From the NCBI GenBank assembly GCA_016791005.1, contig JAEUNY010000086.1, positions 1-64,000 on the forward strand: a stretch of 64,000 nt of DNA, read 5' to 3'. The stretch comes from Zoogloeaceae bacterium (GTDB lineage Bacteria; Pseudomonadota; Gammaproteobacteria; Burkholderiales; Rhodocyclaceae). The notes beneath the pieces were generated by a model, which was not told the origin of the DNA, searched no databases, and saw only the letters and a program-made list of their open reading frames with translations. Position 1 is the first letter of the stretch; each line of letters begins with the position of its first letter. Position numbers and translations under genes: made by a program. This document shows positions 29,934 to 38,539 of this stretch, in pieces.

Positions 29934-30643
29934 ATCCGACGCCCAAGTTACCCCTGAGAAAGGGGACGCACACCACCCTGGTGGTCCCTGGTTTCCAGGG
30001 TAGTGGCCCAGACCATTGGCAGAGCTGGTTCGAGACCCAGGTACCGGAGGCGCAGCGCGTCCGCGACATAGATTGGGAGGTTCCGGTGCTTGCCCATTGG
30101 GCCACCGCGCTCGTACGGGAAATCGATGCCGCGTCTGGCCCGGTGTGGATCGTCGCACACAGCTTCGGTTGCCTTGCGGCGGTCGTTGCGGCGGCCGACC
30201 GTCCGGAGCGTATCGGCGGTGCCCTCCTGGTCGCACCTGCCGATCCGGCGCGGTTTTCACCAATTGGCGTACGGAACCAGGGCGTTGCACCCGACGTCGA
30301 GTCCCTAGCTCCGTGGATTCCCGCGTCTCCCCTCCCCTTTTCAAGCGCCGTTGTCGCAAGTCGCAATGATCCCTGGCTCCCTTTTTCCGAGGCCATCGAG
30401 TGGGCCGAGCGCTGGGGGAGCCGCTTGATTGACGTGGGCCCACAGGGTCACATCAACGCCGAATCGGGTCACGGACCGTGGCCGGCAGGCCTATCTCTCT
30501 ACCGGGAGCTTGTCGCGGCCCAGGGCGATCTCCCCATCGGCGAGCTGCGAAGCAGGATGCTCAAACCCCAACGCAGGCGCCTTGGGGCCCTTGCCGCCCT
30601 GCGCCAGGGCACCCGCGCAATGTGGACGTTTCCCCTCGGCTAA
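29930..30643 (+). CDS. RBBP9/YdeN-family serine hydrolase
   Basis: 237 aa beginning at the ATG that overlaps the sbp stop. Alpha/beta hydrolase of the small RBBP9 type: [16 protein letters not shown], nucleophile Ser in [11 protein letters not shown], Asp in [11 protein letters not shown], and His in [15 protein letters not shown]. The C-terminal 40 residues are basic and beyond the usual domain. Translational coupling to sbp suggests expression under sulfur limitation, perhaps to free sulfur from an ester or thioester, but that is speculative. Confidence 0.85.
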   Translation: MNPTPKLPLRKGTHTTLVVPGFQGSGPDHWQSWFETQVPEAQRVRDIDWEVPVLAHWATALVREIDAASGPVWIVAHSFGCLAAVVAAADRPERIGGALLVAPADPARFSPIGVRNQGVAPDVESLAPWIPASPLPFSSAVVASRNDPWLPFSEAIEWAERWGSRLIDVGPQGHINAESGHGPWPAGLSLYRELVAAQGDLPIGELRSRMLKPQRRRLGALAALRQGTRAMWTFPLG

Positions 30644-30754
30644 AACACCGGAAGGTGGGCGTGCGGGGCGGCCCGGAAGGGCGCCCCAAAAAAAACCAGC
30701 CGAGGCGGGGGAAGAGCGGTTGCCTGGGTGCAGCGCGCCAGCCGATGGCCGCGA

Positions 30755-31717
30755 CTACCAGGGCCCCCCGCTTTGGGAATGCGGCTCCCCCTCCAGTTCT
30801 GGCCGCGTCGCCGAGCGGACCACGGATTCGGTCAGGATCGATGCGCACAGCTCAATGAACCGGTAGGCAAAGCCCCGCAGGTAGTGCCCTTTGCGAACCG
30901 CAATTCGGGTGGTATTGGGGGCAAAAAGGTGGGCGCTGGATAACTGGCTCAGCGTCTGGTCACGAAGAGGATCGAAGGCAACCGAGGCAATGATGCCAAT
31001 ACCCAGGCCAAGTTCGACATACGTCTTGATCACATCCGCATCCAGCGCAGACATTACGATGTCAGGCGACAAGCCGGCGTTGGCAAAGGTCCGGTCGAGA
31101 TAGGCCCTCCCCGTAAAGCCATCGTGATAGGTGATGATGGGATGCTCGGCGATGGCTTCCAAAGTCAGGGGTCGCACAGCTTCCAGGGGATGGCCGACGG
31201 GGACCACCACCGAATGGTGCCACGCATAGTAGGCAAAAGAAGCCAACTCCGGTGCCTCGGCCAGGGCTTCTGTCGCCACACCGATATCGGCTTGCCCGTC
31301 CTGAACCATCGCTGCGATCTCACCTGGGCTGGCCTGATGCAATACGAGATGGACCCGCGGAAACGCCTCTTTGAACTTTGACACCACCGCAGGCAGCGCA
31401 TACCGGGCCTGGGTATGGGTGGTGGCCACCGTGAGCCGCCCGTGATCGGCCTGACTGTATTGGTCGGCCAGCGACTTGATATTGCGGGCATCCAAAAGCA
31501 TCCGCTCAACGATGGCCACCAAGTCCTTCCCAGGGTCGGTGAGGCCGAGGAAGCGCTTGCCCCGGCGGACAAAAAGCTCGACTCCCAGCTCGTCCTCCAG
31601 GTCCTTGATATGCTTGGAAACACCGGACTGGGACGTAAATAGGGCGCTTGCCACGTCGGTGAGATTGAATCCCTGGCGAACCGTCTCTCGGATGATCCGC
31701 AGTTGCTGAAAATTCAT
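30755..31717 (-). CDS. cysB: LysR-type regulator CysB
   Basis: 320 aa. N-terminal HTH with the CysB-specific MNFQQLRIIRETVR and SQSGVSKHIKDLEDELG; effector domain with TTHTQARYALP and YHDGFTGRAYLD. CysB activates sulfate assimilation genes when O-acetylserine/N-acetylserine accumulates. Last gene of cysT-cysW-cysA-cysB, 2 bp after the cysA stop, so it is itself in the sulfate regulon. Confidence 0.94.
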   Translation of the reverse strand: MNFQQLRIIRETVRQGFNLTDVASALFTSQSGVSKHIKDLEDELGVELFVRRGKRFLGLTDPGKDLVAIVERMLLDARNIKSLADQYSQADHGRLTVATTHTQARYALPAVVSKFKEAFPRVHLVLHQASPGEIAAMVQDGQADIGVATEALAEAPELASFAYYAWHHSVVVPVGHPLEAVRPLTLEAIAEHPIITYHDGFTGRAYLDRTFANAGLSPDIVMSALDADVIKTYVELGLGIGIIASVAFDPLRDQTLSQLSSAHLFAPNTTRIAVRKGHYLRGFAYRFIELCASILTESVVRSATRPELEGEPHSQSGGPW

Positions 31718-31719
31718 CG

Positions 31720-32799
31720 TTATCCTCCAGCCCCCTGGCGCTCAAAGACCCTCAAACGCGAGGGCAGCAAGCGCACCGCCTGGCCCTCCTGCAAACTCAG
31801 CTCCGCGACCTGAACCTGGGCAAGTTCCACCTCGAAGTGGGCGCCGGTCGACCCATTGGTACCCTCCAATTCCACCCTTGCACTCGCGCCGAACGCCCGG
31901 ATTCGTGCAATGCGTGCGGCCACGCCATCCATCCGTTCCCGATCGGTGACGATCTCCAGTTCGTGGGGACGGGCGTAGGCGAGGACCTCGGCACCCTGAT
32001 TCACCCCACCGCTGGAGTGGGGCACACGGTCCTCGCCCACCCACAATCCCTCGCCGTCGACCCGGCCATGAAAGAGATTGACTGCGCCGAGGAATCCGTA
32101 GACGAAGGGCGTCGCCGGATGGCGATAGACCTCCTCAGGCGTCCCAATCTGCTCAACCCGACCATGGTTCATCAGGACAACCTGATCGGCCACCTCGAGG
32201 GCTTCTTCCTGATCGTGGGTGACAAAAATGGACGTGATGTGGAGTTCGTCGTGAAGTTTGCGCAGCCATCGGCGCAATTCCTTGCGCACCTTCGCATCCA
32301 GGGCGCCGAAGGGCTCATCGAGCAGGAGCACCCGGGGCTCCACGGCCAGGGCCCGAGCAAGGGCAATACGCTGACGCTGCCCGCCGGACAATTGAGAAGG
32401 AAAGCGATCGGCCAGCCAATCCAATTGAACCAGGCCCAATAGCTCATGGACCTTGCTGTGGATGCGGGTCTCGGAAAGACGTTGGCGACGCGGCTTCATG
32501 CGCAGGCCGAAAGCGACATTGTCAAAAACTGTCATGTGGCGAAACAGGGCGTAGTGCTGAAACACGAAACCAACCTGGCGTTCCCGCACGTTGGTGGCGG
32601 AGGCATCCTGACCATCGAGCAACACCTGGCCCGAATCGGCGTGCTCCAGCCCGGCGATTACCCGGAGAAGAGTGGTCTTTCCGCAGCCCGACGGACCGAG
32701 GAGCGCCACCAGTTGCCCGGAGGGAAAATCAATGGAAACTTCGTCCAGGGCCACAAAGCTCCCAAACTGTTTATGAATCTGACGGACCTGGATACTCAT
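31720..32799 (-). CDS. cysA: Sulfate/thiosulfate ABC transporter ATPase
   Basis: 359 aa. Walker [11 protein letters not shown]-loop FVFQHYALF, signature [15 protein letters not shown], Walker [14 protein letters not shown], and switch His in VTHDQEEAL. The C-terminal TOBE-like region (about 240-355) matches CysA. Powers sulfate import by CysT/CysW. Start overlaps the cysW stop by ATGA. Confidence 0.96.
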   Translation of the reverse strand: MSIQVRQIHKQFGSFVALDEVSIDFPSGQLVALLGPSGCGKTTLLRVIAGLEHADSGQVLLDGQDASATNVRERQVGFVFQHYALFRHMTVFDNVAFGLRMKPRRQRLSETRIHSKVHELLGLVQLDWLADRFPSQLSGGQRQRIALARALAVEPRVLLLDEPFGALDAKVRKELRRWLRKLHDELHITSIFVTHDQEEALEVADQVVLMNHGRVEQIGTPEEVYRHPATPFVYGFLGAVNLFHGRVDGEGLWVGEDRVPHSSGGVNQGAEVLAYARPHELEIVTDRERMDGVAARIARIRAFGASARVELEGTNGSTGAHFEVELAQVQVAELSLQEGQAVRLLPSRLRVFERQGAGG

Positions 32800-33737
32800 G
32801 GGGATATCGCCTCAAAAAGATTGGAATTGGACGCGGATTGGCTGTTGCCGGGCTTCGGCCGCCCGGATCGTGACTCGACCCAGACTTTGAGCCCCAGGGT
32901 CACCAGGGCCAGGAGAGCGAGCAAGGAGGCGACCGCAAAGGCCGCAGCGAACTGGTACTCGTTATAAAGAATCTCCACGTGCAGCGGCAGCGTGTTGGTC
33001 AAGCCACGGATGTGGCCGGAAACCACCGACACCGCGCCGAATTCCCCCATCGCCCGTGCATTACAAAGAATCACGCCGTACAGGAGACCCCACTTGATGT
33101 TGGGGAGGGTCACGTGCCAGAACACCTGCCAACCCCGAGCCCCGAGGACCACGGCGGCTTCTTCCTCCTCCTTGCCCTGCGCCTGCATGAGGGGAATCAA
33201 CTCCCTCGCCACAAAGGGGAAGGTCACAAAGATGGTGGCCAGGACGATTCCCGGCACGGCGAAGATCACCTTCAGATCGTGCTCCGCCAGCCAAGACCCA
33301 AACCAACCCTGGACACCGAAAACCAAAACATAGATGAGTCCCACCACCACGGGGGACACCGAAAATGGCAGGTCGATGAGGGTCGTGAGAAGTTGTTTGC
33401 CTGGGAAGGTGAATTTGGCGATGGCCCAGGCCGCAGCGACGCCGAAGACAAGGTTCAGTGGCACTGCGATGGCTGCCGCCAGCAGGGTCAGCCGGACGGC
33501 CGACAGGGCATCCGGATCCCATAGCGCCGCTCCGTAGGCCGCCCAGCCTTTTCGCAAAGCTTCGGCAAAGACGGCCACCAACGGTAACAGTAAGAACATC
33601 GCGAAAAATGCCATGGAGCTGGCGAGGATCAACCCCTTTAAGGCGGCCGGATCCCGGGTTGCGGGCCGTCCGTCAAAGCGGCTCGCTCCCTGCTCACCTT
33701 GAGTGATGCTCGACGAGACGACAGACAAGGATGTCAT
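32796..33737 (-). CDS. cysW: Sulfate ABC transporter permease CysW
   Basis: 313 aa from the ATG at 33737, which overlaps the cysT stop (ATGA). About six membrane helices; the CysW signatures [19 protein letters not shown] and the EAA-type loop [19 protein letters not shown] are present. Long N-terminal tail of about 35 residues before the first helix. Forms the inner-membrane channel with CysT. Confidence 0.95.
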   Translation of the reverse strand: MTSLSVVSSSITQGEQGASRFDGRPATRDPAALKGLILASSMAFFAMFLLLPLVAVFAEALRKGWAAYGAALWDPDALSAVRLTLLAAAIAVPLNLVFGVAAAWAIAKFTFPGKQLLTTLIDLPFSVSPVVVGLIYVLVFGVQGWFGSWLAEHDLKVIFAVPGIVLATIFVTFPFVARELIPLMQAQGKEEEEAAVVLGARGWQVFWHVTLPNIKWGLLYGVILCNARAMGEFGAVSVVSGHIRGLTNTLPLHVEILYNEYQFAAAFAVASLLALLALVTLGLKVWVESRSGRPKPGNSQSASNSNLFEAISP

Positions 33738-34648
33738 CAGCGAGCCCTCCCGGTTTGCCAACTGGACCAGGCCTGTAGCGCATTGATGATCAACAGCAAC
33801 ACAAACGAGAACACCAACATCACCACGGCAATGGCCGTCGCACCGGCGTAATCGAACTGTTCCAGTTTGGTGATGATCATGAGAGGCGTGATCTCGCTCA
33901 CCAGGGGAATATTGCCAGCGATGAAAATCACCGATCCGTACTCGCCGACGGCCCGAGCAAAGGCCAGCGCAAACCCGGTGAGCAAAGCTGGAACAAGGAC
34001 GGGGAGAATCACATGGCGAAAGGTCTGCCCGCGGGAAGCCCCCAGACTGGCAGCAGCCTCCTCAAGCTCGACCTCGAGATCCTCGAGAATGGGCTGCACC
34101 GTCCTTACGACAAACGGGACGCCGATGAACACCAGGGCCACCAGCACCCCCAGAGGACCGAAAGCGACCTGAACCCCTAATGGTTCCAGGAGACGACCGA
34201 GCCAGCCGTTCGGGGCATACAGCGCAGTCAAGGCAATCCCCGCCACCGCCGTGGGCAAAGCGAACGGCAGATCGATCAAGGCATCGACCAATCGCTTTCC
34301 CGGAAAGCGATAGCGAACCAGGGTCCAGGCGAGGAGGAGGCCGAATACCGAATTGATGGCCGCTGCAATCAAGGAGGCCCCAAAGGAGAGCTTGTAGGAG
34401 GCCACGACCCGTGGAGCTGTGACAGCGGCGACAAACCCATCCCAGCCCAGCCCTGCCGCCTTGGCGAAGACCGCCGAAAGTGGCACCAAGACGATGAGAG
34501 CCAGATAGAACACGGTTACACCTAGGGTCAGGCCGAACCCCGGAAGCACCTGGCGTGCTCCTTTGGCTCCTGTCCCCCGACCAATCCTGGGGGTTCGAAG
34601 TTGAAGTGCCCCAATGGGGGCGGTAAGACAATCTGTTCGGCGGGCCAT
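33737..34648 (-). CDS. cysT: Sulfate ABC transporter permease CysT (CysU)
   Basis: 303 aa from ATG 34648; a TTG 12 bp upstream is less likely. Six or so membrane helices with LIDLPFALPTAVAGIALTALY and the EAA loop AAASLGASRGQTFRHVILP. First gene of the sulfate uptake operon cysT-cysW-cysA-cysB, all coupled or nearly so. Promoter candidate at 34705-34733. Confidence 0.95.
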   Translation of the reverse strand: MARRTDCLTAPIGALQLRTPRIGRGTGAKGARQVLPGFGLTLGVTVFYLALIVLVPLSAVFAKAAGLGWDGFVAAVTAPRVVASYKLSFGASLIAAAINSVFGLLLAWTLVRYRFPGKRLVDALIDLPFALPTAVAGIALTALYAPNGWLGRLLEPLGVQVAFGPLGVLVALVFIGVPFVVRTVQPILEDLEVELEEAAASLGASRGQTFRHVILPVLVPALLTGFALAFARAVGEYGSVIFIAGNIPLVSEITPLMIITKLEQFDYAGATAIAVVMLVFSFVLLLIINALQAWSSWQTGRAR

Positions 34649-34704
34649 GCCTGGCTCCAAGTCTGCGATGGAAACAGTCTAGGGAGCCGGGAGAAGAACA
34701 ATAA

Positions 34705-34733
34705 ATAATATTAACTACGTTCCATATGAACAA
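34705..34733 (-). promoter_or_regulatory. cysT promoter with GTTC-N5-GAAC repeat
   Basis: Minus strand: TTGTTC (34733-34728), 17 bp, TATTAT (34710-34705), about 57 bp before the cysT ATG in an AT-rich island. The inverted repeat GTTC-N5-GAAC (34719-34731) overlaps the -35 and is a candidate CysB contact. Confidence 0.5.
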
Positions 34734-34739
34734 ATCTAC

Positions 34740-34776
34740 TAAAAGAAAACGGCGGGGATACCCCCGCCGCTTTTTT
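34740..34776. terminator. Bidirectional intrinsic terminator after the Tim44-like gene
   Basis: Perfect 8-bp stem CGGCGGGG/CCCCGCCG (34750-34769) with loop ATAC, an A-rich run on the left and a T-run at 34771-34776. It ends the leftward Tim44-like transcript just past its stop and separates it from the cysT promoter. Confidence 0.9.
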
Positions 34777-34798
34777 AGCAATGACTCTCGCTGCGAAT

Positions 34799-35689
34799 TC
34801 AGGCCGTCTGCTGAATCCCCGCGACCACCCAGCCCTGGTTGCCCTGGACGGGCTTGACCAAATGCCAGACTTCATCGAAATCCGCCGGTGCAGCGCCAGC
34901 GTCCTCCCGCAACAGGCCGTTGAAGCGAACGCTCACGATGTAGCGCCCTGACTCCTCGACGCAGGACAGCACCGTCGCCTGCAGATCCATCACCTCAGTG
35001 TGCTGCACTGCGCCCTGACGCTCGCGGAGGTCCATTTGTAGCTCTGCAAACATCTCGGGTGAGGTGAATTCCCGCAGGTCCGCCAAGTTGCCCGTATCGT
35101 TCGCCGTTTGGAGGCGGAGGAAGTTTACCTTCGCCTGCCGGGCAAACCCCTCGGCATCAAAGCCGGCCGGAAAGGCTGCCGCCGGGGCTGCGCCCATCGC
35201 TAAAGCCGCTCCCTGACCACCGAAGGGCGTCTCAGGGGCGCCCATCCGCGCCATTCCCACGTCGGGCGAAGCACCGCCCGGCCCCGCGCCGGCATAGCTC
35301 AGACCGCTACCGCTCCCCGTCGCAGCCTTCCGCCGGGCGAGGAGACGGAAGATCATGAAGCCCGCCATCACGACGAGGGCAATCAGCATGATGTTGCCGA
35401 ATTCTTCACCAAACCCGAGATGCGAGGCCAGGGCAGCAAGCCCGAGACCCGCGGCCAGACCGGCTACCGGACCAAGCCACCCATTGCGTCGCGGCTGGGC
35501 CGCCGCGGCGGCCGTTGGAGCCGTGGCAGCGCCCGATGTGGCCGTGGGGGCGGTCGCCGGCGAGGTGGGGGTGGTGCTGCGTTGCATGCCCAGGGATTTG
35601 CCGCCCCCCAGGCGCTTGGCTTCGGCGTCCGTAACGCCTACGCCGACACTGAGAATGACCGCACAAACGGCCAGCAGTAACTTTTTCAT
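34799..35689 (-). CDS. Tim44-like domain membrane protein
   Basis: 296 aa. N-terminal signal-like segment (KKLLLAVCAVILSVGVGVTDA), an Ala/Thr/Pro-rich linker (residues about 30-70), two hydrophobic stretches (GWLGPVAGLAAGLGLAALAS and FGNIMLIALVVMAGFMIF), a Gly/Ala-rich linker, then a C-terminal Tim44-like domain (about 175-296: FLRLQTANDTGNLADLREF). The family is widespread in proteobacteria with no settled function. Good ribosome site AAGGAGATGAG before ATG 35689. The leader upstream can form competing hairpins including a terminator. Confidence 0.86.
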   Translation of the reverse strand: MKKLLLAVCAVILSVGVGVTDAEAKRLGGGKSLGMQRSTTPTSPATAPTATSGAATAPTAAAAAQPRRNGWLGPVAGLAAGLGLAALASHLGFGEEFGNIMLIALVVMAGFMIFRLLARRKAATGSGSGLSYAGAGPGGASPDVGMARMGAPETPFGGQGAALAMGAAPAAAFPAGFDAEGFARQAKVNFLRLQTANDTGNLADLREFTSPEMFAELQMDLRERQGAVQHTEVMDLQATVLSCVEESGRYIVSVRFNGLLREDAGAAPADFDEVWHLVKPVQGNQGWVVAGIQQTA

Positions 35690-35713
35690 CCGATCTCATC
35701 TCCTTGAAGACGG

Positions 35714-35794
35714 AAAAAACCCGGTGATGGCCGTCTGTCCCACGCCCATCACCGGAAGGGTGACGGGCAAAATGTACCCGCACATGAAATTCTA
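35714..35794 (-). promoter_or_regulatory. Leader with competing terminator/antiterminator hairpins (attenuator or riboswitch candidate)
   Basis: On the minus strand, a -10-like TAGAAT (35794-35789) is followed by three mutually exclusive pairings. (1) GCGGGT (35781-35776) with GCCCGT (35768-35763). (2) GCCCGTCAC (35768-35760) with GTGATGGGC (35752-35744), 9 bp. (3) CCGGTGATGG (35755-35746) with CCATCACCGG (35730-35721), 10 bp, followed by six U, an intrinsic terminator. Helix 2 uses the 5' arm of helix 3, so it would be an antiterminator. The ATG of the Tim44-like gene is 25 nt past the U-run. It matches no riboswitch class I recognise. Confidence 0.6.
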
Positions 35795-35852
35795 TTGAAG
35801 CTGAATTTATCGTATATTTACTTCCGATTATCCGCACTCCATCCCGCTTGCC

Positions 35853-36737
35853 ATGCAATCCCTCAACTACCGCCACCTTTACTATTTTTGGGTCGCCGCC
35901 AAGGAAGGCGGGATCGCCCGCGCTGCCGAACGCCTCGACATGGCGATCCAGACGGTCAGCACCCAGGTTCGGGAACTGGAACGCCAACTTGGCTACGCCC
36001 TCCTGAAACCCTCTGGCCGGAGCGTGGAACTGACTGAAGCCGGAGCGGCCGCCTTTCGCCTGGCCGAACAGATCTTCCAGTTGGGGGAGCAAATTCCGGC
36101 GGCCGTGCAGAACGCCGCCCAAGCCCAGGGCCAGCGCCTCGCGGTGGGCATCGCGGACAGCCTCCCAAAGCTCGTGGTTCGGCATCTCCTGCAGCCAGCA
36201 GTCGATACGCCCCATTTGCGCCTCTTGTGCCACGAAGATGAATTCGACGATCTTCTCGCGGACCTCGCGCTGCATCGTCTCGACCTCGTCCTGGCGGATC
36301 GTCCAGCCCCGGTGAATCCCAATCTGCGCGTCTTCAGCCACCCCATGGGCAGCGCTTCACTGGCCTGGTACGCCCCCGCCCTGCTCGTTGAGCCGGGACT
36401 CGCCCCATTTCCAGCCTGTCTGGCCCAAATTCCCCTGCTCCTGCCCACCGCCCATTCCGCTGTGCGGGCACGGCTGGATGACTGGTTCGCGCGGCAGGGC
36501 ATCCGCCCCAACGTGGTGGGAGAGTTTGAGGACAGCGCCCTCTTGGCCACCTTCGGCCAGAGTGGATTGGGAGCATTTCCCGCACCCGAGTGGTCGGCGG
36601 AGGAATTGACGGGGCGCCTGGGCCTGACGATCCTGGGACGCAGTCCAGAGGTGGTGGAACACTTTTACGGCATCTCCGCCCACCGGCGCGTCGAACACCC
36701 GGTGGTTCAGCGCCTCCTCGGTGCCGCAACGCCCTAA
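35853..36737 (+). CDS. LysR-type regulator, NhaR-like
   Basis: 294 aa. N-terminal HTH with the NhaR-type opening LNYRHLYYFWVAAKEGG and TVSTQVRELERQLG; effector-binding domain beyond residue 90 (GIADSLPKLVVRHLLQP; VVGEFEDSALLATFG). NhaR proteins respond to Na+/Li+ and control antiporter or adhesin genes; no antiporter gene is here. Divergent from the Tim44-like gene; its stop overlaps that of the convergent hydrolase. Confidence 0.9.
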   Translation: MQSLNYRHLYYFWVAAKEGGIARAAERLDMAIQTVSTQVRELERQLGYALLKPSGRSVELTEAGAAAFRLAEQIFQLGEQIPAAVQNAAQAQGQRLAVGIADSLPKLVVRHLLQPAVDTPHLRLLCHEDEFDDLLADLALHRLDLVLADRPAPVNPNLRVFSHPMGSASLAWYAPALLVEPGLAPFPACLAQIPLLLPTAHSAVRARLDDWFARQGIRPNVVGEFEDSALLATFGQSGLGAFPAPEWSAEELTGRLGLTILGRSPEVVEHFYGISAHRRVEHPVVQRLLGAATP

Positions 36738-37507
36738 ACGTCGAGCAGGCGCTCGACGAATGCCTGGGTCGCGGCGATGACGGCCTCGGGCTGGTCCTTA
36801 TGGGGGCTGTGGCGGCAGTCTGCCAGCTTTACCAAATCGACGTCGGCAGCGCCGCGAGCGATCCGTTCGATCTGATCCAGGGTCCCGTATTCATCGTCTT
36901 CGCCCTGGATGGCCAGGATCGGGCAATGGATCTGCGCAAGGTAGGCTTCGATATTCCAGTCCCGAAAGGCCGGATCGAGCCAGATGCGATGCCAGGCCTG
37001 AAAAACTCGATCGACGTCCGGATGGTGGCGGCTGAGGCGCTGGGGCAGGTCAGTCCGTGCGTAGGCTTCGCCGGCTTCGCGGATTCCGGCGAGGGTAATC
37101 TCTTCCACCAATACATGGGGTGCCATCACCACGATGCCGGCCAACGGCGTCGCCGTCCCGCCCGCGCAGATCAAGGCGATGGACCCCCCGTCGCTGTGAC
37201 CGAACAGAAACGGATTCTCCAGTCCCAGGGCAGAAAGGAACGCCGGAAGGACCTCCAACCCTTGCTTATGCATGTAGTCCACGCCCCGCGGCGCCGGCTC
37301 GGGATCCGAGCGTCCATATCCCGCGCGGGAAAACACCACCGCCTCGCAGCCGGTGGCGTCCGCCACGCGCTGGGGAAAATCCCGCCACAACGAGATCGAG
37401 CCGAGGCCTTCGTGGAGAAAAACCAGAGCGGGTGCCGCGTCCTTGGGATGGGCGGATGGCAGACGCACATATTCCAGCGCCTTGCCATCGATCACGACGG
37501 TTTTCAT
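36734..37507 (-). CDS. Alpha/beta hydrolase
   Basis: 257 aa from the ATG at 37507 (MKTVVIDGK). Oxyanion region VFLHEGLGSISLWRDFP, nucleophile Ser in FLFGHSDGGSIAL, Asp in IQGEDDEYG and His in CRHSPHKDQP make a complete catalytic triad. Resembles the esterase/lactonase-like group often annotated simply as alpha/beta hydrolase. The convergent nhaR-like gene shares its last 4 bp. Substrate unknown. Confidence 0.85.
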   Translation of the reverse strand: MKTVVIDGKALEYVRLPSAHPKDAAPALVFLHEGLGSISLWRDFPQRVADATGCEAVVFSRAGYGRSDPEPAPRGVDYMHKQGLEVLPAFLSALGLENPFLFGHSDGGSIALICAGGTATPLAGIVVMAPHVLVEEITLAGIREAGEAYARTDLPQRLSRHHPDVDRVFQAWHRIWLDPAFRDWNIEAYLAQIHCPILAIQGEDDEYGTLDQIERIARGAADVDLVKLADCRHSPHKDQPEAVIAATQAFVERLLDV

Positions 37508-37618
37508 GGTCCGTTGTCCTGAAAAAACCGAACCCAAACCGGGAGAGCCGGCGGTCGGCACAGGGTGCGAGTGTGCCGACAAAAGAACCTGTCCGGCAAG
37601 GCCACGAGGCGTATGTGC

Positions 37619-38488
37619 CTAGCCTCGATGACCCACACGCGGGAACGGTGCAACGCCTGTCCCGGCCTCCTCCACATCGACCAGAAATTCCGGCGAGCGC
37701 AGGTAGGCCCATTCCGCTTCCCTCGCCATGGTGAGCCCGTCGCGCCCACGCAGCAACCCATCCACCCGCCCGGGATGAACATGGATCAAAGGCCGCGGGC
37801 CCGGGAAGCGGAGGAAGGCCCGCATGAGTTCGCGAAAGGGTCGCTGCCCGGAAAAATCATGCAAGCCGGCGAACCCCTGGTTGAGGGGCACTCCGGCCTC
37901 CCGGGCTCTGCGGGCGAAGCCAGCACCCAACCCAGTCAGAAACAAGGCCTTGGGAATGGCCACCCCGCGTTTGAGGATGGTCCCAAGTCGCTCCCGGCAA
38001 TCCCGGGCATAGACCGCTCCGGGGGAATAGCGCCGGCCGATTTCCTCGATCAGGGCCTCCCGCACGATGGGGAGCAAGTGCATGTGCTGGTGGCCGTCGA
38101 CGTAGTCGGGCGGTCCGCCCCAGGCATCCTCGAAGGCATCAAGCTGCGCACAAATTTCGTCCCGCACCGCCGAGGCCGGCAGTTGGCCGGACAAGCCACG
38201 ACGAAGCATGACGCCCACTCCCGGAAACCGCCCATCCGGAGCCAACGGCGACGCCCCCCGGAGGGCGGGCTGATCGGTCAGGGTGAGGTGCAGGCCGACG
38301 TCCGCGGGGAAACTTGTGATGGCGGACTTCAACAGGCCCACCCCTCCGCGCCACTCTGGCCAGGCCACCATGCAGCTCGTGGCCGAGAGCCGGCCCGCCG
38401 CGATCAGGTCGGCAATGACCTCATTGACACCCGGCGCGAGACCGAAGTCATCGGCGCAGACAATGCTTGTAGCAAATTGATCTTCCAC
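37619..38488 (-). CDS. YdjC/ChbG/HpnK-family carbohydrate deacetylase
   Basis: 289 aa from the GTG at 38488, with GGAG 10 nt upstream. Metal-binding motifs: CADDFGLAPGVNEVI (Asp-Asp), HLTLTDQP, and VDGHQHMHLLPIV; the C-terminal IHVHPG is also characteristic. Members remove N-acetyl groups from chito-oligosaccharides or, as HpnK, act in hopanoid glycoside formation; ArnD plays a similar step in lipid A modification. It is divergent, about 50 bp apart, from genes for a polyprenyl glycosyltransferase, a GT-C transferase and a GtrA flippase, so deacetylation of the sugar they carry is likely. No hpn genes are in the window. Confidence 0.88.
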   Translation of the reverse strand: MEDQFATSIVCADDFGLAPGVNEVIADLIAAGRLSATSCMVAWPEWRGGVGLLKSAITSFPADVGLHLTLTDQPALRGASPLAPDGRFPGVGVMLRRGLSGQLPASAVRDEICAQLDAFEDAWGGPPDYVDGHQHMHLLPIVREALIEEIGRRYSPGAVYARDCRERLGTILKRGVAIPKALFLTGLGAGFARRAREAGVPLNQGFAGLHDFSGQRPFRELMRAFLRFPGPRPLIHVHPGRVDGLLRGRDGLTMAREAEWAYLRSPEFLVDVEEAGTGVAPFPRVGHRG

Positions 38489-38539
38489 GCTTTTTGCGCT
38501 CCGGTAGAATGCGCGCTCCTTTCCCCCGGGACCTCCATC

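Noticed and set aside
30660-30700. GC-rich hairpin followed by eight A near cysB
   Set aside because: The A-run is on the wrong side to give a U-run for either the serine hydrolase or the cysB transcript, so it is not an intrinsic terminator.
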